Shown here piece by piece: positions 20,273-29,347 of a stretch of 36,649 nt of DNA (position 1 is its first letter; each line of letters opens with the position of its first letter). The notes beneath the pieces are model-generated. The model was not told where the DNA came from. It saw only the letters and a list, made by a program, of their open reading frames with translations, and did not search any database. The stretch comes from an uncultured Pelagibacteraceae bacterium (GTDB taxonomy: Bacteria; Pseudomonadota; Alphaproteobacteria; Pelagibacterales; AG-422-B15): the NCBI GenBank assembly GCA_902604225.1, contig CACKXV010000007.1, positions 1-36,649 on the forward strand. Reading direction: 5' to 3'. The position numbers were made by a program, and so were the translations under genes.

Positions 20273-21010
20273 ATGACATCAGAAACAATGATAGAAATGA
20301 GCAGCGTTCATAAGTGGTTCGGAGAACTTCATGTTCTAAACGATATTAATTTGAAAGTAACCAAGGGAGAAAAAATTGTTATCTGTGGACCTTCTGGGTC
20401 AGGTAAATCTACTCTAATTAGATGTATTAACAGACTTGAAGAGCATCAAAGAGGAGAAATTGTAGTTGAAGGAACGGAACTAACGAATGACAATAGAAGT
20501 GTTGAAAAAATTCGTGGAGAAGTAGGAATGGTATTTCAACAATTTAATTTGTTTCCTCATTTATCTATATTAGATAATTGTTCTTTGGCACCCATATGGG
20601 TTAGAAAGCTGCCAAAAGTTGAAGCCAGAGAAAAGGCGATGGAATATTTAAAAAGAGTTCAAATTGACGATCAGGCTCATAAGTACCCAGCACAATTGTC
20701 TGGTGGCCAACAACAGAGAGCAGCAATTGCTAGAGCATTATGCATGGAGCCAAGAATTATGTTATTTGATGAACCAACATCAGCCCTGGATCCTGAGATG
20801 ATTAAAGAAGTCCTTGATGTCATGGTTGGACTTGCTGAGGGCGGTATGACCATGATTGTTGTTACGCATGAGATGGGGTTTGCCAAAGAAGTTGCTGATA
20901 AAATTATATTTATGGATGAGGGGCAGATAGTAGAGAGCAAAAACCCAACTGACTTTTTTTCCAATCCTGAGAGTGAGAGAACTAAGACATTTCTTAGTCA
21001 AATACTGTAG
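20273..21010 (+). CDS. aapP: general L-amino-acid ABC transporter ATP-binding protein
   Basis: Walker [10 protein letters not shown], signature LSGGQQQR, Walker [16 protein letters not shown], last gene of the aap operon. Confidence 0.95.
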   Translation: MTSETMIEMSSVHKWFGELHVLNDINLKVTKGEKIVICGPSGSGKSTLIRCINRLEEHQRGEIVVEGTELTNDNRSVEKIRGEVGMVFQQFNLFPHLSILDNCSLAPIWVRKLPKVEAREKAMEYLKRVQIDDQAHKYPAQLSGGQQQRAAIARALCMEPRIMLFDEPTSALDPEMIKEVLDVMVGLAEGGMTMIVVTHEMGFAKEVADKIIFMDEGQIVESKNPTDFFSNPESERTKTFLSQIL

Positions 21011-21012
21011 CT

Positions 21013-21088
21013 TGGCTCCCCGGACTGGACTCGAACCAGTGACAAAGCGATTAACAGTCGCTTGCTCTACCAACTGAGCTACCGGGGA
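21013..21088 (-). tRNA. tRNA-Asn (anticodon GTT), CCA encoded
   Basis: Reverse complement tccccggtagctcagttggtagagcaagcgactGTTaatcgctttgtcactggttcgagtccagtccggggagcca. Confidence 0.95.
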
Positions 21089-21164
21089 ATAGCTATATCT
21101 TATATCAAATGTTATCTTGCATATCTAGTTTTACTTTATTTGGAAATATATTAAATAGTAAGTT

Positions 21165-22181
21165 GTGACTGTACAAAAAGACAATATTTATGAATTTGGA
21201 TTTGGAAGAAGCGATGATGTTTCAAAGAACACCAATCTACTTGACGAGGCTGTATTCAGTTTCCTCTACGGGGGTTTATTTAGGGTATTAAAGTCATTGT
21301 CCCTAAGTAGCATTCTTGATTTAGAGATTGTATTCAGACTTTATGTTAATTTTTTTAAAGGTCTTTCATTCTATGATATTCAATACTTCACTCAATCCCC
21401 TGAAAGAACTTTGTGGAGACGCTTAAAGTATCTTGAGGAGAACGGAGTAATAAGGAAATCAAAAAATCAGAAAGACAAAAGAACAATAAGATTTTTACTA
21501 TCTAAAAACTCCTATGAAACTCTTAGTAATTCTATACCAAAAGAAGATTTAGCAATAACTATTTCTAAAATTGCAATGTCTTATGCAGATAAGCTCTGGA
21601 TGTTTAACGTAAGAGATCCTAACAAAGTACGAAAAACATTACTTAACCTCGCTAGAAGCTCAGTGTCGCTTAATGAAAGTAATTATCTCTGTCAATTTGC
21701 ATTTGGCTTGTCATACTATTATGGCGGAAATTTTGATTTATCTCTCAATCATTCATATAACTCGATTAAGCTAAATAAAAAATTTGCTCATGGTAGAAGA
21801 TTATTTGGTTCCTCTCTTTATCAGATTGGAGATAAAAAAAGAGCGACTAAAGAAATGGAGAAAGCGCTTGAATTGTATGAAGATACTTACGGACAGTGGA
21901 GAACATTCTTTGAGTTATGGCGATTTAGTTTTCTAGATGAAGATGGAAACAATGCAAAAAAATATGCAGAAAAATTGGTTAAACTTCAACCTGAATACCC
22001 TCAGTCATACATTGGGTACCTGACCACATTTGAGAAAGGTAGCAATATTAAATCGATGAAAGCTAAGCTGATGGAACTTATTCCCAACTTCAGTCCTGCT
22101 ATGATTAGAAATTTTCATTCTTGGATTAGGGAAGATCAGGCAGATAAAATTATCAATAGCTTAAGAAAGCATATAACATGA
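21165..22181 (+). CDS. hypothetical protein: N-terminal winged-helix-like region plus C-terminal TPR-like repeats (GTG start)
   Basis: MarR/wHTH-like RTLWRRLKYLEENGVIRKSKNQKDKRTIRFLLSKNSYETL; C-terminal helical repeat region (AHGRRLFGSSLYQIGDKKRATKEMEKALELYED). Confidence 0.55.
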   Translation: MTVQKDNIYEFGFGRSDDVSKNTNLLDEAVFSFLYGGLFRVLKSLSLSSILDLEIVFRLYVNFFKGLSFYDIQYFTQSPERTLWRRLKYLEENGVIRKSKNQKDKRTIRFLLSKNSYETLSNSIPKEDLAITISKIAMSYADKLWMFNVRDPNKVRKTLLNLARSSVSLNESNYLCQFAFGLSYYYGGNFDLSLNHSYNSIKLNKKFAHGRRLFGSSLYQIGDKKRATKEMEKALELYEDTYGQWRTFFELWRFSFLDEDGNNAKKYAEKLVKLQPEYPQSYIGYLTTFEKGSNIKSMKAKLMELIPNFSPAMIRNFHSWIREDQADKIINSLRKHIT

Positions 22182-22182
22182 A

Positions 22183-22256
22183 TGGAGGCCACGACCGGAA
22201 TCGAACCGGTATACAAGGATTTGCAGTCCTCTGCGTAACCATTCCGCCACGTGGCC
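22183..22256 (-). tRNA. tRNA-Cys (anticodon GCA), CCA encoded
   Basis: Reverse complement ggccacgtggcggaatggttacgcagaggactGCAaatccttgtataccggttcgattccggtcgtggcctcca; U73 discriminator as expected for Cys. Confidence 0.95.
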
Positions 22257-22345
22257 AAACAATGAAGCTTATATCATCAATAATTAAAAACTGTGAATAA
22301 TTTTAATAAACATGTATATCAAATTTCAACCTAATAAAGATTCTT

Positions 22346-22996
22346 ATGGAAATTAATGCTGACAACTTAAGAATGGTTAAAGGGCAAATCAAGCCAATAA
22401 ACGGCATGACTGAAAAGTTAGTTTCTATATTTAATTCTTTAAATAGGGAAAGTTTTATACCTGAAGAATTTAAAGAAAGTGCTTACATTGAAAAAAATTT
22501 GGCTCTTTCTAATAATAGAGTTATCCTAAAACCTGAAATAGTTGCAAAGATTGCAATGCATATAGATTTAAAAGAAAATGAAAATGTACTAATTTTAGGT
22601 TCAACTACAGGCTACTTAACAGCAATATTATCATTAATAGCCGAAACTGTAATTGTTGTAGAAGAAGATGATAAATATATAAAGTCTTCAGAAATAGCTA
22701 CAAAAGAAAATAATCTTAATAATGTTATTTATATAAATAAAAGTATTTCAAACGGTTGTATTGAGCAAAGCCCTTTTAATGCTATTATTATTGAAGGTGC
22801 CGTAGATCATGTTCCTCAAAAATTATTGAATCAACTCGAAAATAGAGGAAGACTAATCGCAATTTTGTCAGAAAATGGCTTATGCAATGCAAAAATGTTT
22901 ACAAGAAAAGAAACTATGTTTCATTCCGAGCAATTATTTCCTTGCGCTCTACCAGTATTGCCTTCTTTTAAAGAGAAAAACATCTTTAGTTTTTGA
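22346..22996 (+). CDS. protein-L-isoaspartate O-methyltransferase family protein
   Basis: MVKGQIKPINGMTEKLVSIFNSLNRESFIPEEF, VLILGSTTGYLTAILSLIAETVIVVEEDD, FNAIIIEGAVDHVPQKLLNQLENRGRLIAIL. Confidence 0.85.
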   Translation: MEINADNLRMVKGQIKPINGMTEKLVSIFNSLNRESFIPEEFKESAYIEKNLALSNNRVILKPEIVAKIAMHIDLKENENVLILGSTTGYLTAILSLIAETVIVVEEDDKYIKSSEIATKENNLNNVIYINKSISNGCIEQSPFNAIIIEGAVDHVPQKLLNQLENRGRLIAILSENGLCNAKMFTRKETMFHSEQLFPCALPVLPSFKEKNIFSF

Positions 22997-23027
22997 TAGC
23001 CAATAGATATAACAACATGTGTAACCT

Positions 23028-23417
23028 ATGAATCAAAGCAATAAAGATACTGACGACATATTAGACGCCATTAAATCAATGATGAGCAATGATCAGAATA
23101 ATAGCGAACAGCGACTTCCAAAAGATATCATTGAATTAACCAAACCTATTGATGAAAAGCAAATCAATGAAAGCGAAACAAGTGTTCTTGAATTAACACA
23201 ATTGGTTGCTGATGAGGCGCCTGATGAAACAGTTACTGCGAAAGCACAGGACTTGAAAATAAGCGAAGATCAAATTCGGAATGTGGTAAAAAGTACAATA
23301 GATTCTTTACCTGAAGAGACAATCGACAATATTATAAATGAAGAACTCAAAAGAGTTGTTTTAGAAAGATTAAGTTCAGTAAAGATAAGTATAAGTTCTC
23401 AAGATAATAAAGAATAA
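23028..23417 (+). CDS. DUF2497 / PopZ-like protein
   Basis: N-terminal DILDAIKSMMSNDQ, middle VLELTQLV, C-terminal helical LPEETIDNIINEELKRVVLERL; directly upstream of valS as is common in alphaproteobacteria. Confidence 0.75.
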   Translation: MNQSNKDTDDILDAIKSMMSNDQNNSEQRLPKDIIELTKPIDEKQINESETSVLELTQLVADEAPDETVTAKAQDLKISEDQIRNVVKSTIDSLPEETIDNIINEELKRVVLERLSSVKISISSQDNKE

Positions 23418-26060
23418 ATGTTAGATAAATATTATCAACCTGATTTAGTTGAAGAAAAAATCTATAAGCAATGGGAAGAAGATGGAGACTTTAAGGCTCC
23501 AATTGGTTCAAAAAATAAACACTACAGCATAGTTATACCTCCACCAAATGTAACTGGAAATTTACATATGGGGCATGCATTAAACAACACGTTACAGGAC
23601 ATTTTAATTAGATTTTATCGAATGAGAGGACGAGACGTATTATGGCAGCCAGGAACAGATCACGCTGGAATAGCTACCGAAATGGTTGTCGAGCGAGAAT
23701 TGAAGAAGCAAAAAATAAAAAAGACCGATCTGTCTCGAGAAGAGTTCATAGAACATGTTTGGAAATGGAAAGATTCATCAGGAAATAAGATTATAAAGCA
23801 ACTCAAAAGGCTTGGTTGCTCATGTGATTGGTCTCGAGAAAGATTTACGCTTGATGAAGGTCTTTCTCAGTCCGTACGTCATGTGTTTGTGAAACTTTAT
23901 AAGGATGGCCTAGTTTATAAAGATAAAAGGCTAAGTAACTGGGATCCCAAGTTAAAAACAACAATCTCTGACTTAGAGGTTATTCAGAAAGAGGTAACTG
24001 GTACTCTCTGGTATATTGATTATGAAATAGAAAATGGAGATGGTCACATAACTATCGCCACTACGAGACCAGAAACAATGCTTGGTGATACTGCAATAGC
24101 TGTTCATCCAGAAGATAAAAGATATACAGATATGGTTGGAAAGTTTGCGATACTTCCAATAGTTGGAAAAAGAATTCCAATTGTTGCCGATGAATACGTA
24201 AAAATCGACCAAGGGTCTGGCGCAGTAAAAATTACTCCTGCTCATGACTTTAATGACTATGAATTAGGAAAAAGGCATAAACTAAAAATAATAAACATTT
24301 TTACTGAAAATGCTGAACTTAATGAAAACTGTCCCAAAGAATACCAAGGCCTTGATCGTTATACAGCAAGAGAAAAAATAGTTAGTGAACTCAAAGAAAA
24401 AAAATTCTTAAGTAAGGAAGAAGAAAATTTACATACAGTGCCATACGGTGACCGATCGGGAGAAGTAATAGAGCCTCTCCTCACTGATCAATGGTTTGTT
24501 GATGCAAAAAAATTATCTATTGAAGCGATTAATAATGTAAAAAATGGCAACACCAAATTTATACCTAGCAATTGGGATAAAGTTTATTTTGAATGGATGG
24601 AGAATATTCAGCCTTGGTGTGTTTCAAGACAACTTATATGGGGTCATCAAATTCCCGCTTGGTATGGTCCGGACGGAAATATCTTTGTAGAAGAAACAAG
24701 GGAAGAAGCCCATATTTCTGCAAATAAATACTATGGTAAAGATGTAAAACTTGTTCAAGAAGATGATGTGTTGGATACCTGGTTTTCATCAGCGCTTTGG
24801 CCATTTTCAACACTAGGTTGGCCTGAGGAAACAGCCGAATTAGAAAAATACTATCCAACTTCAGCTCTTGTTACTGGTTTTGATATTATATTTTTTTGGG
24901 TCGCCAGAATGATGATGATGGGTCTTTATTTTACAAAAAAAGTTCCATTTAATGAGGTTTATGTGCATGCACTAGTAAGAGACGAAAAGGGTCAGAAAAT
25001 GTCAAAATCAAAAGGCAACGTAATTGATCCGCTTGTATTGATGGATGAATTTGGTGCAGATGCTTTACGCATGGCACTGTGCTCTATGGCTGCCCAAGGC
25101 AGAGATATTAAATTATCAAAACAAAGAATTGAAGGTTATAAAAATTTCATTAACAAAATTTGGAATGCTGTAAAACTATGTGAGCTTAATAACTGCTTCT
25201 ACCAAGAAATAGATTCAAAAAAGACAAAAAATATTTTTAATAGATGGATATTGTCTGAATATGAAAATTGTCGAAGCAAAACTCAACTTGCTATAGAAAA
25301 TTATCGATTTAATGAGGCAGCCAATGAACTTTATAAATTTACTTGGAATATTTTTTGTGACTGGTACTTAGAATTTTCGAAAGTCATTTACGTTTCAAAA
25401 AATGATGCGGACATTAAAGAGACGAGAAACATAACCTCCTATGTATTATCAAATGTCATAATAATGTTTCATCCAATAATGCCTTTCTTTACCGAATATT
25501 TGTGGCATCAGGCTTCTAAAATATTAAAAAACGACCCTATAAAAATAAATAAATCAGAATGGCCAAAAGGTATAAGCGTAGATGAGAAGGGCAATAAAAA
25601 AATTAACTTATTACTTGATCTTATTTCCTCAATCAGGTCGACTAGATCTGAAATGAATGTACCAGCAAACGCAGAGATAGATATAAATTACTCGAGTATT
25701 AGTAATGAATTAGGTACTATTTTCGATGAACAAAGAGAAACAATTCAAAGCTTAACAAGATCTAGGTCAATAGCTGAAAAAAAATTTTCAAAGGATGAGG
25801 GTATGGTTCAAGTGATATTTAATGACGGTTTGATCTATTTATCGCTTAAGGGTATTATTGATTTTGAGCAGGAAAAAAATCGTTTACAGGGAAGTTTGTT
25901 AAAAATAGAAAAAGAAATAAATAAGATTAATGAAAAGTTAGATAGTAAAAATTTTATTCAGAATGCTCCAGATGAGATTGTTGATGAACAGAAAAATAGA
26001 CAAAAAGAGTATTTACTTTCTAAGGAAAAAATTGAAGTGGCTATAAAGAGTTTAGGATAA
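23418..26060 (+). CDS. valS: valyl-tRNA synthetase
   Basis: [18 protein letters not shown] (HIGH-type), [14 protein letters not shown] (KMSKS), C-terminal coiled coil. Confidence 0.97.
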   Translation: MLDKYYQPDLVEEKIYKQWEEDGDFKAPIGSKNKHYSIVIPPPNVTGNLHMGHALNNTLQDILIRFYRMRGRDVLWQPGTDHAGIATEMVVERELKKQKIKKTDLSREEFIEHVWKWKDSSGNKIIKQLKRLGCSCDWSRERFTLDEGLSQSVRHVFVKLYKDGLVYKDKRLSNWDPKLKTTISDLEVIQKEVTGTLWYIDYEIENGDGHITIATTRPETMLGDTAIAVHPEDKRYTDMVGKFAILPIVGKRIPIVADEYVKIDQGSGAVKITPAHDFNDYELGKRHKLKIINIFTENAELNENCPKEYQGLDRYTAREKIVSELKEKKFLSKEEENLHTVPYGDRSGEVIEPLLTDQWFVDAKKLSIEAINNVKNGNTKFIPSNWDKVYFEWMENIQPWCVSRQLIWGHQIPAWYGPDGNIFVEETREEAHISANKYYGKDVKLVQEDDVLDTWFSSALWPFSTLGWPEETAELEKYYPTSALVTGFDIIFFWVARMMMMGLYFTKKVPFNEVYVHALVRDEKGQKMSKSKGNVIDPLVLMDEFGADALRMALCSMAAQGRDIKLSKQRIEGYKNFINKIWNAVKLCELNNCFYQEIDSKKTKNIFNRWILSEYENCRSKTQLAIENYRFNEAANELYKFTWNIFCDWYLEFSKVIYVSKNDADIKETRNITSYVLSNVIIMFHPIMPFFTEYLWHQASKILKNDPIKINKSEWPKGISVDEKGNKKINLLLDLISSIRSTRSEMNVPANAEIDINYSSISNELGTIFDEQRETIQSLTRSRSIAEKKFSKDEGMVQVIFNDGLIYLSLKGIIDFEQEKNRLQGSLLKIEKEINKINEKLDSKNFIQNAPDEIVDEQKNRQKEYLLSKEKIEVAIKSLG

Positions 26061-26062
26061 TT

Positions 26063-27778
26063 ATGAAATTTGATAAAAATAAATTGCCTAGTCGTCATGT
26101 ATCTGTTGGTCCAGAACGTGCACCTCATAGATCATATTATTATGCGATGGGATTGAATGAGGACGACATAGGCAAGCCTTTTGTTGGCGTTGTATCTACT
26201 TGGAACGAAGCCGCTCCATGCAACATTGCTTTAATGAGACAAGCACAATCTGTAAAAAAAGGCGTAACTCAAGCAGAGGGCACTCCAAGAGAGTTTTGCA
26301 CCATTACAGTTACCGATGGGATCGCAATGGGTCATCAAGGTATGAAGTCATCCTTGGTATCTCGTGAAGTAATTGCAGACTCTACCGAACTTACAGTTAG
26401 AGGACATTGTTACGACGCAATAGTAGGACTGGCAGGATGTGACAAGTCTCTTCCTGGTCTGATGATGGCCATGTGCCGCTTAAATGTACCTAGTGTATTT
26501 ATGTACGGGGGAAGTATTCTGCCAGGAAAATACAAAGGTAAAGATGTTACTGTAGTTGATGTATTTGAGGCTGTCGGCAAGTATTCATCTGGTAATGCAA
26601 CTGAAGAAGAATTGCATGAACTTGAATGTGTAGCATGCCCAAGTGCGGGTGCTTGTGGAGGACAATTTACTGCAAACACCATGGCATGTGTTTCAGAAGC
26701 AATTGGATTAGCACTACCATATTCATCTGGTGCCCCAGCTCCATATGAGGAAAGGGATAAATATGCGTACGAAGCTGGAAAGCAAGTTATGCAATTGATT
26801 GAAAAAAATATTCGACCACGAGATATAGTTACGAGGAAGTCACTTGAAAATGCAGCAACTATTGTTGCCGCCACAGGAGGATCTACAAATGCGGGACTTC
26901 ATTTACCTGCAATTGCTCATGAGTGTGGTATCAAATTTGATTTAGATGATGTAGTCGAAATATTTAAACGCACACCTTATCTTGCTGATTTAAAACCTGG
27001 TGGACAGTATGTTGCCAAGGATGTTTATGAGGCTGGAGGTGTACCTATAATTATAAAAACTTTATTTGAAGGTGGCTATATTCATGGAGACTGCATGACA
27101 GTTACTGGCAAAACAATGAAAGAAAATTTAGAAAGTGTGAAATTTAATAAAGAACAAAACGTTATTCGTTCATATGACAACCCTCTAAGTCCTACGGGAG
27201 GAGTTGTAGGCTTGAAAGGTAACTTAGCACCCGATGGAGCGATAGTAAAAGTTGCAGGAATGGAAAATCTTAAGTTCAAAGGCAAAGCAATATGCTTTGA
27301 CTGTGAAGAGGATGCCTTTGAATGTGTAAAAAATAATAATTACAGCGAAGGTGATGTATTTGTTATTCGTTACGAAGGGCCCAAAGGAGGCCCAGGCATG
27401 AGAGAAATGTTGTCAACAACAGCTGCAATATATGGACAAGGTATGGGCGATAAAGTAGCGCTTATAACTGATGGTCGCTTTAGTGGAGCAACAAGAGGAT
27501 TTTGTGTAGGACATGTATCACCTGAAGCTGCAGTTTGCGGAACAATTGCATTGGTTCAAGATGGTGACGAAATAATATTAGATGCTGAAATAGGAGAAAT
27601 TCAGCTTAATGTGCCAGAAAATGTCCTGGAAGAAAGAAAAAGTAAGTGGAAAGAGAGAGTAACTGATTTCAACTCAGGAACCCTATGGAAATACTCAAAG
27701 ACAGTAGGGTCTGCCTCATCAGGGGCTGTAACCCATCCAGGAGCAAAGGAAGAAACGCACACTTACGCTGATATTTAA
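26063..27778 (+). CDS. ilvD: dihydroxy-acid dehydratase
   Basis: [82 protein letters not shown]. Confidence 0.96.
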   Translation: MKFDKNKLPSRHVSVGPERAPHRSYYYAMGLNEDDIGKPFVGVVSTWNEAAPCNIALMRQAQSVKKGVTQAEGTPREFCTITVTDGIAMGHQGMKSSLVSREVIADSTELTVRGHCYDAIVGLAGCDKSLPGLMMAMCRLNVPSVFMYGGSILPGKYKGKDVTVVDVFEAVGKYSSGNATEEELHELECVACPSAGACGGQFTANTMACVSEAIGLALPYSSGAPAPYEERDKYAYEAGKQVMQLIEKNIRPRDIVTRKSLENAATIVAATGGSTNAGLHLPAIAHECGIKFDLDDVVEIFKRTPYLADLKPGGQYVAKDVYEAGGVPIIIKTLFEGGYIHGDCMTVTGKTMKENLESVKFNKEQNVIRSYDNPLSPTGGVVGLKGNLAPDGAIVKVAGMENLKFKGKAICFDCEEDAFECVKNNNYSEGDVFVIRYEGPKGGPGMREMLSTTAAIYGQGMGDKVALITDGRFSGATRGFCVGHVSPEAAVCGTIALVQDGDEIILDAEIGEIQLNVPENVLEERKSKWKERVTDFNSGTLWKYSKTVGSASSGAVTHPGAKEETHTYADI

Positions 27779-27925
27779 AGGTTTTTCATTATTTCACTAA
27801 AAATAGAGGTATAAGCTAAATTTTAATAAATCCCAAGAAAATCTAGGTTTTTCATGAGTCTAATTTTCTTGAAAAATCATCACTATTAATTGATACTTTA
27901 TATATGTAAATCTTTAATAGGGGAG

Positions 27926-27942
27926 ATTCCTTAAGAAGGAAT
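27926..27942 (+). promoter_or_regulatory. hairpin overlapping the likely Shine-Dalgarno of the TolC-family gene
   Basis: attcctt-aag-aaggaat perfect 7-bp inverted repeat; the 3' arm contains aagga, 9 nt upstream of ATG 27950. Confidence 0.4.
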
Positions 27943-27949
27943 ATTTATC

Positions 27950-29287
27950 ATGACATTAATCATTTCAATTTTAAAAAAATTTCTTGTAATCACAATATTC
28001 GCTTCATTTACACTTATAAATGCTAGTGCACAGACATTAACAAATATGGTTAATCAAATTCTTGATAGCCATGAGGATATTGTAAATGCAAAAAAAGAAT
28101 TAGAAGAGGCAGATAGAGATATAACAGATGCTCTTCTAGCATATGCTCCGGATTTATCAGTAAAATATGAGGCAGGAAGGAATGATAAATATGAGGCAAG
28201 TTCAAATTCACAGTTAGATTTCAAAACGTGGGATTGGACTTGGAAACAAAAGATAATGGATTCAGGTGCTACTCTTAATGGCATTAGAAATAAACAATTG
28301 GAGTCTGAAAAGTCTCAGTTAGATTTTATCACAGCTAGAAATGATTTATTAATTGAGGCCGCAGATGCATACCTTGGACTAATAAAAGCTGGAGAAAAGC
28401 TCGAGGCTTCAGTAGCAGCTGAAGAAAATACTAGAGCTACTTCTGGACAGGAAGAAATCAGAGTTCAAGTTGGATCTGGATTGGCATCTGATGTATTGAA
28501 AGCAAAAAGACAATTAGCGAGCGCTCAAAAAACTGTAATTACAGATGAGAAAAGTTTTAAATCTGCGGTATTCACTTTTGAGAAACTTTTTAAAACTGAT
28601 GCAGTTGAAGTAAGTAGTCTTGTCAAACCTCGATTAAGTCCAGCGGCATTAGCAATGGTTCCAAATTCTATGGATGCAACTGTAGAGATGGCGCTTGCTA
28701 ATAACAGAGATTTATTGAAATCAAAAATGGATGTTGATATTGCAAGAAATGATTTAAATGTCGCACTTGCTGGATTTGGTCCATCTGTAGATGGAGAATT
28801 AAAATACTCTGATAAAAAAGATGCGTCTCATACAGGTGGCAGTCATCATGAAGAGCAATTAAAGGTAACTGTTGAGTTTCCTATCTCAGGTCTTTATATG
28901 GAATTGCCAGGTTACTTGAATGATCGTTCTGCTTTAGACAGAGCAATCAATGATCTAGCTGTTAAAGAGAGAGATACTATAAAAAAAGCGAAGGATGCTT
29001 GGATTGAATATTCAAATGCTAGAACGATGCTATCTTACAGTGAAAATGAAGCAACGATTGCTCAAGAACTTTTGACGATTGCTCAAAAAGAAAGAGCTGC
29101 TGATCAGACTGATGCTGCGGCTGTTCTGTCAGCTGAAGAGACACTCGAGAGCTCATTAAAGGATTTGTCTGATGACAGCATGTCTCTTGTAACTTCTGTT
29201 TATGAAATCCTTGATGTAATTAATTTACTAGAACCGTCAATGATAGAAAATACAAAAGTTGAGGGAACATTCAACTCATCATCATAA
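27950..29287 (+). CDS. TolC-family outer-membrane efflux/secretion channel protein
   Basis: Signal peptide; LLIEAADAYLGLIKAGEKLEASVAAEENT, VGSGLASDVLKAKRQLASAQ (TolC-type helical motif), second internal repeat from about NRDLLKSKMDVDIARNDLNVALAGFGPSV. Confidence 0.82.
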   Translation: MTLIISILKKFLVITIFASFTLINASAQTLTNMVNQILDSHEDIVNAKKELEEADRDITDALLAYAPDLSVKYEAGRNDKYEASSNSQLDFKTWDWTWKQKIMDSGATLNGIRNKQLESEKSQLDFITARNDLLIEAADAYLGLIKAGEKLEASVAAEENTRATSGQEEIRVQVGSGLASDVLKAKRQLASAQKTVITDEKSFKSAVFTFEKLFKTDAVEVSSLVKPRLSPAALAMVPNSMDATVEMALANNRDLLKSKMDVDIARNDLNVALAGFGPSVDGELKYSDKKDASHTGGSHHEEQLKVTVEFPISGLYMELPGYLNDRSALDRAINDLAVKERDTIKKAKDAWIEYSNARTMLSYSENEATIAQELLTIAQKERAADQTDAAAVLSAEETLESSLKDLSDDSMSLVTSVYEILDVINLLEPSMIENTKVEGTFNSSS

Positions 29288-29347
29288 GGATTAATTAGAA
29301 TAAAATATAATATTAATATCAAGATTAAATTAGAAAGGAATAATTAA

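Noticed and set aside
20677-21073. Antisense ORFs over aapP and tRNA-Asn (20677..20964 -, 20780..21073 -), and similar short antisense ORFs inside recJ, ilvD and valS.
   Set aside because: They lie fully within well-supported genes or tRNA on the opposite strand and lack recognisable domains.
27780-27855. Direct repeat ggtttttcat at 27780 and 27846 in the tolC leader as a regulator-binding pair.
   Set aside because: Only 10 nt and AT-rich; easily by chance, with no known matching motif.
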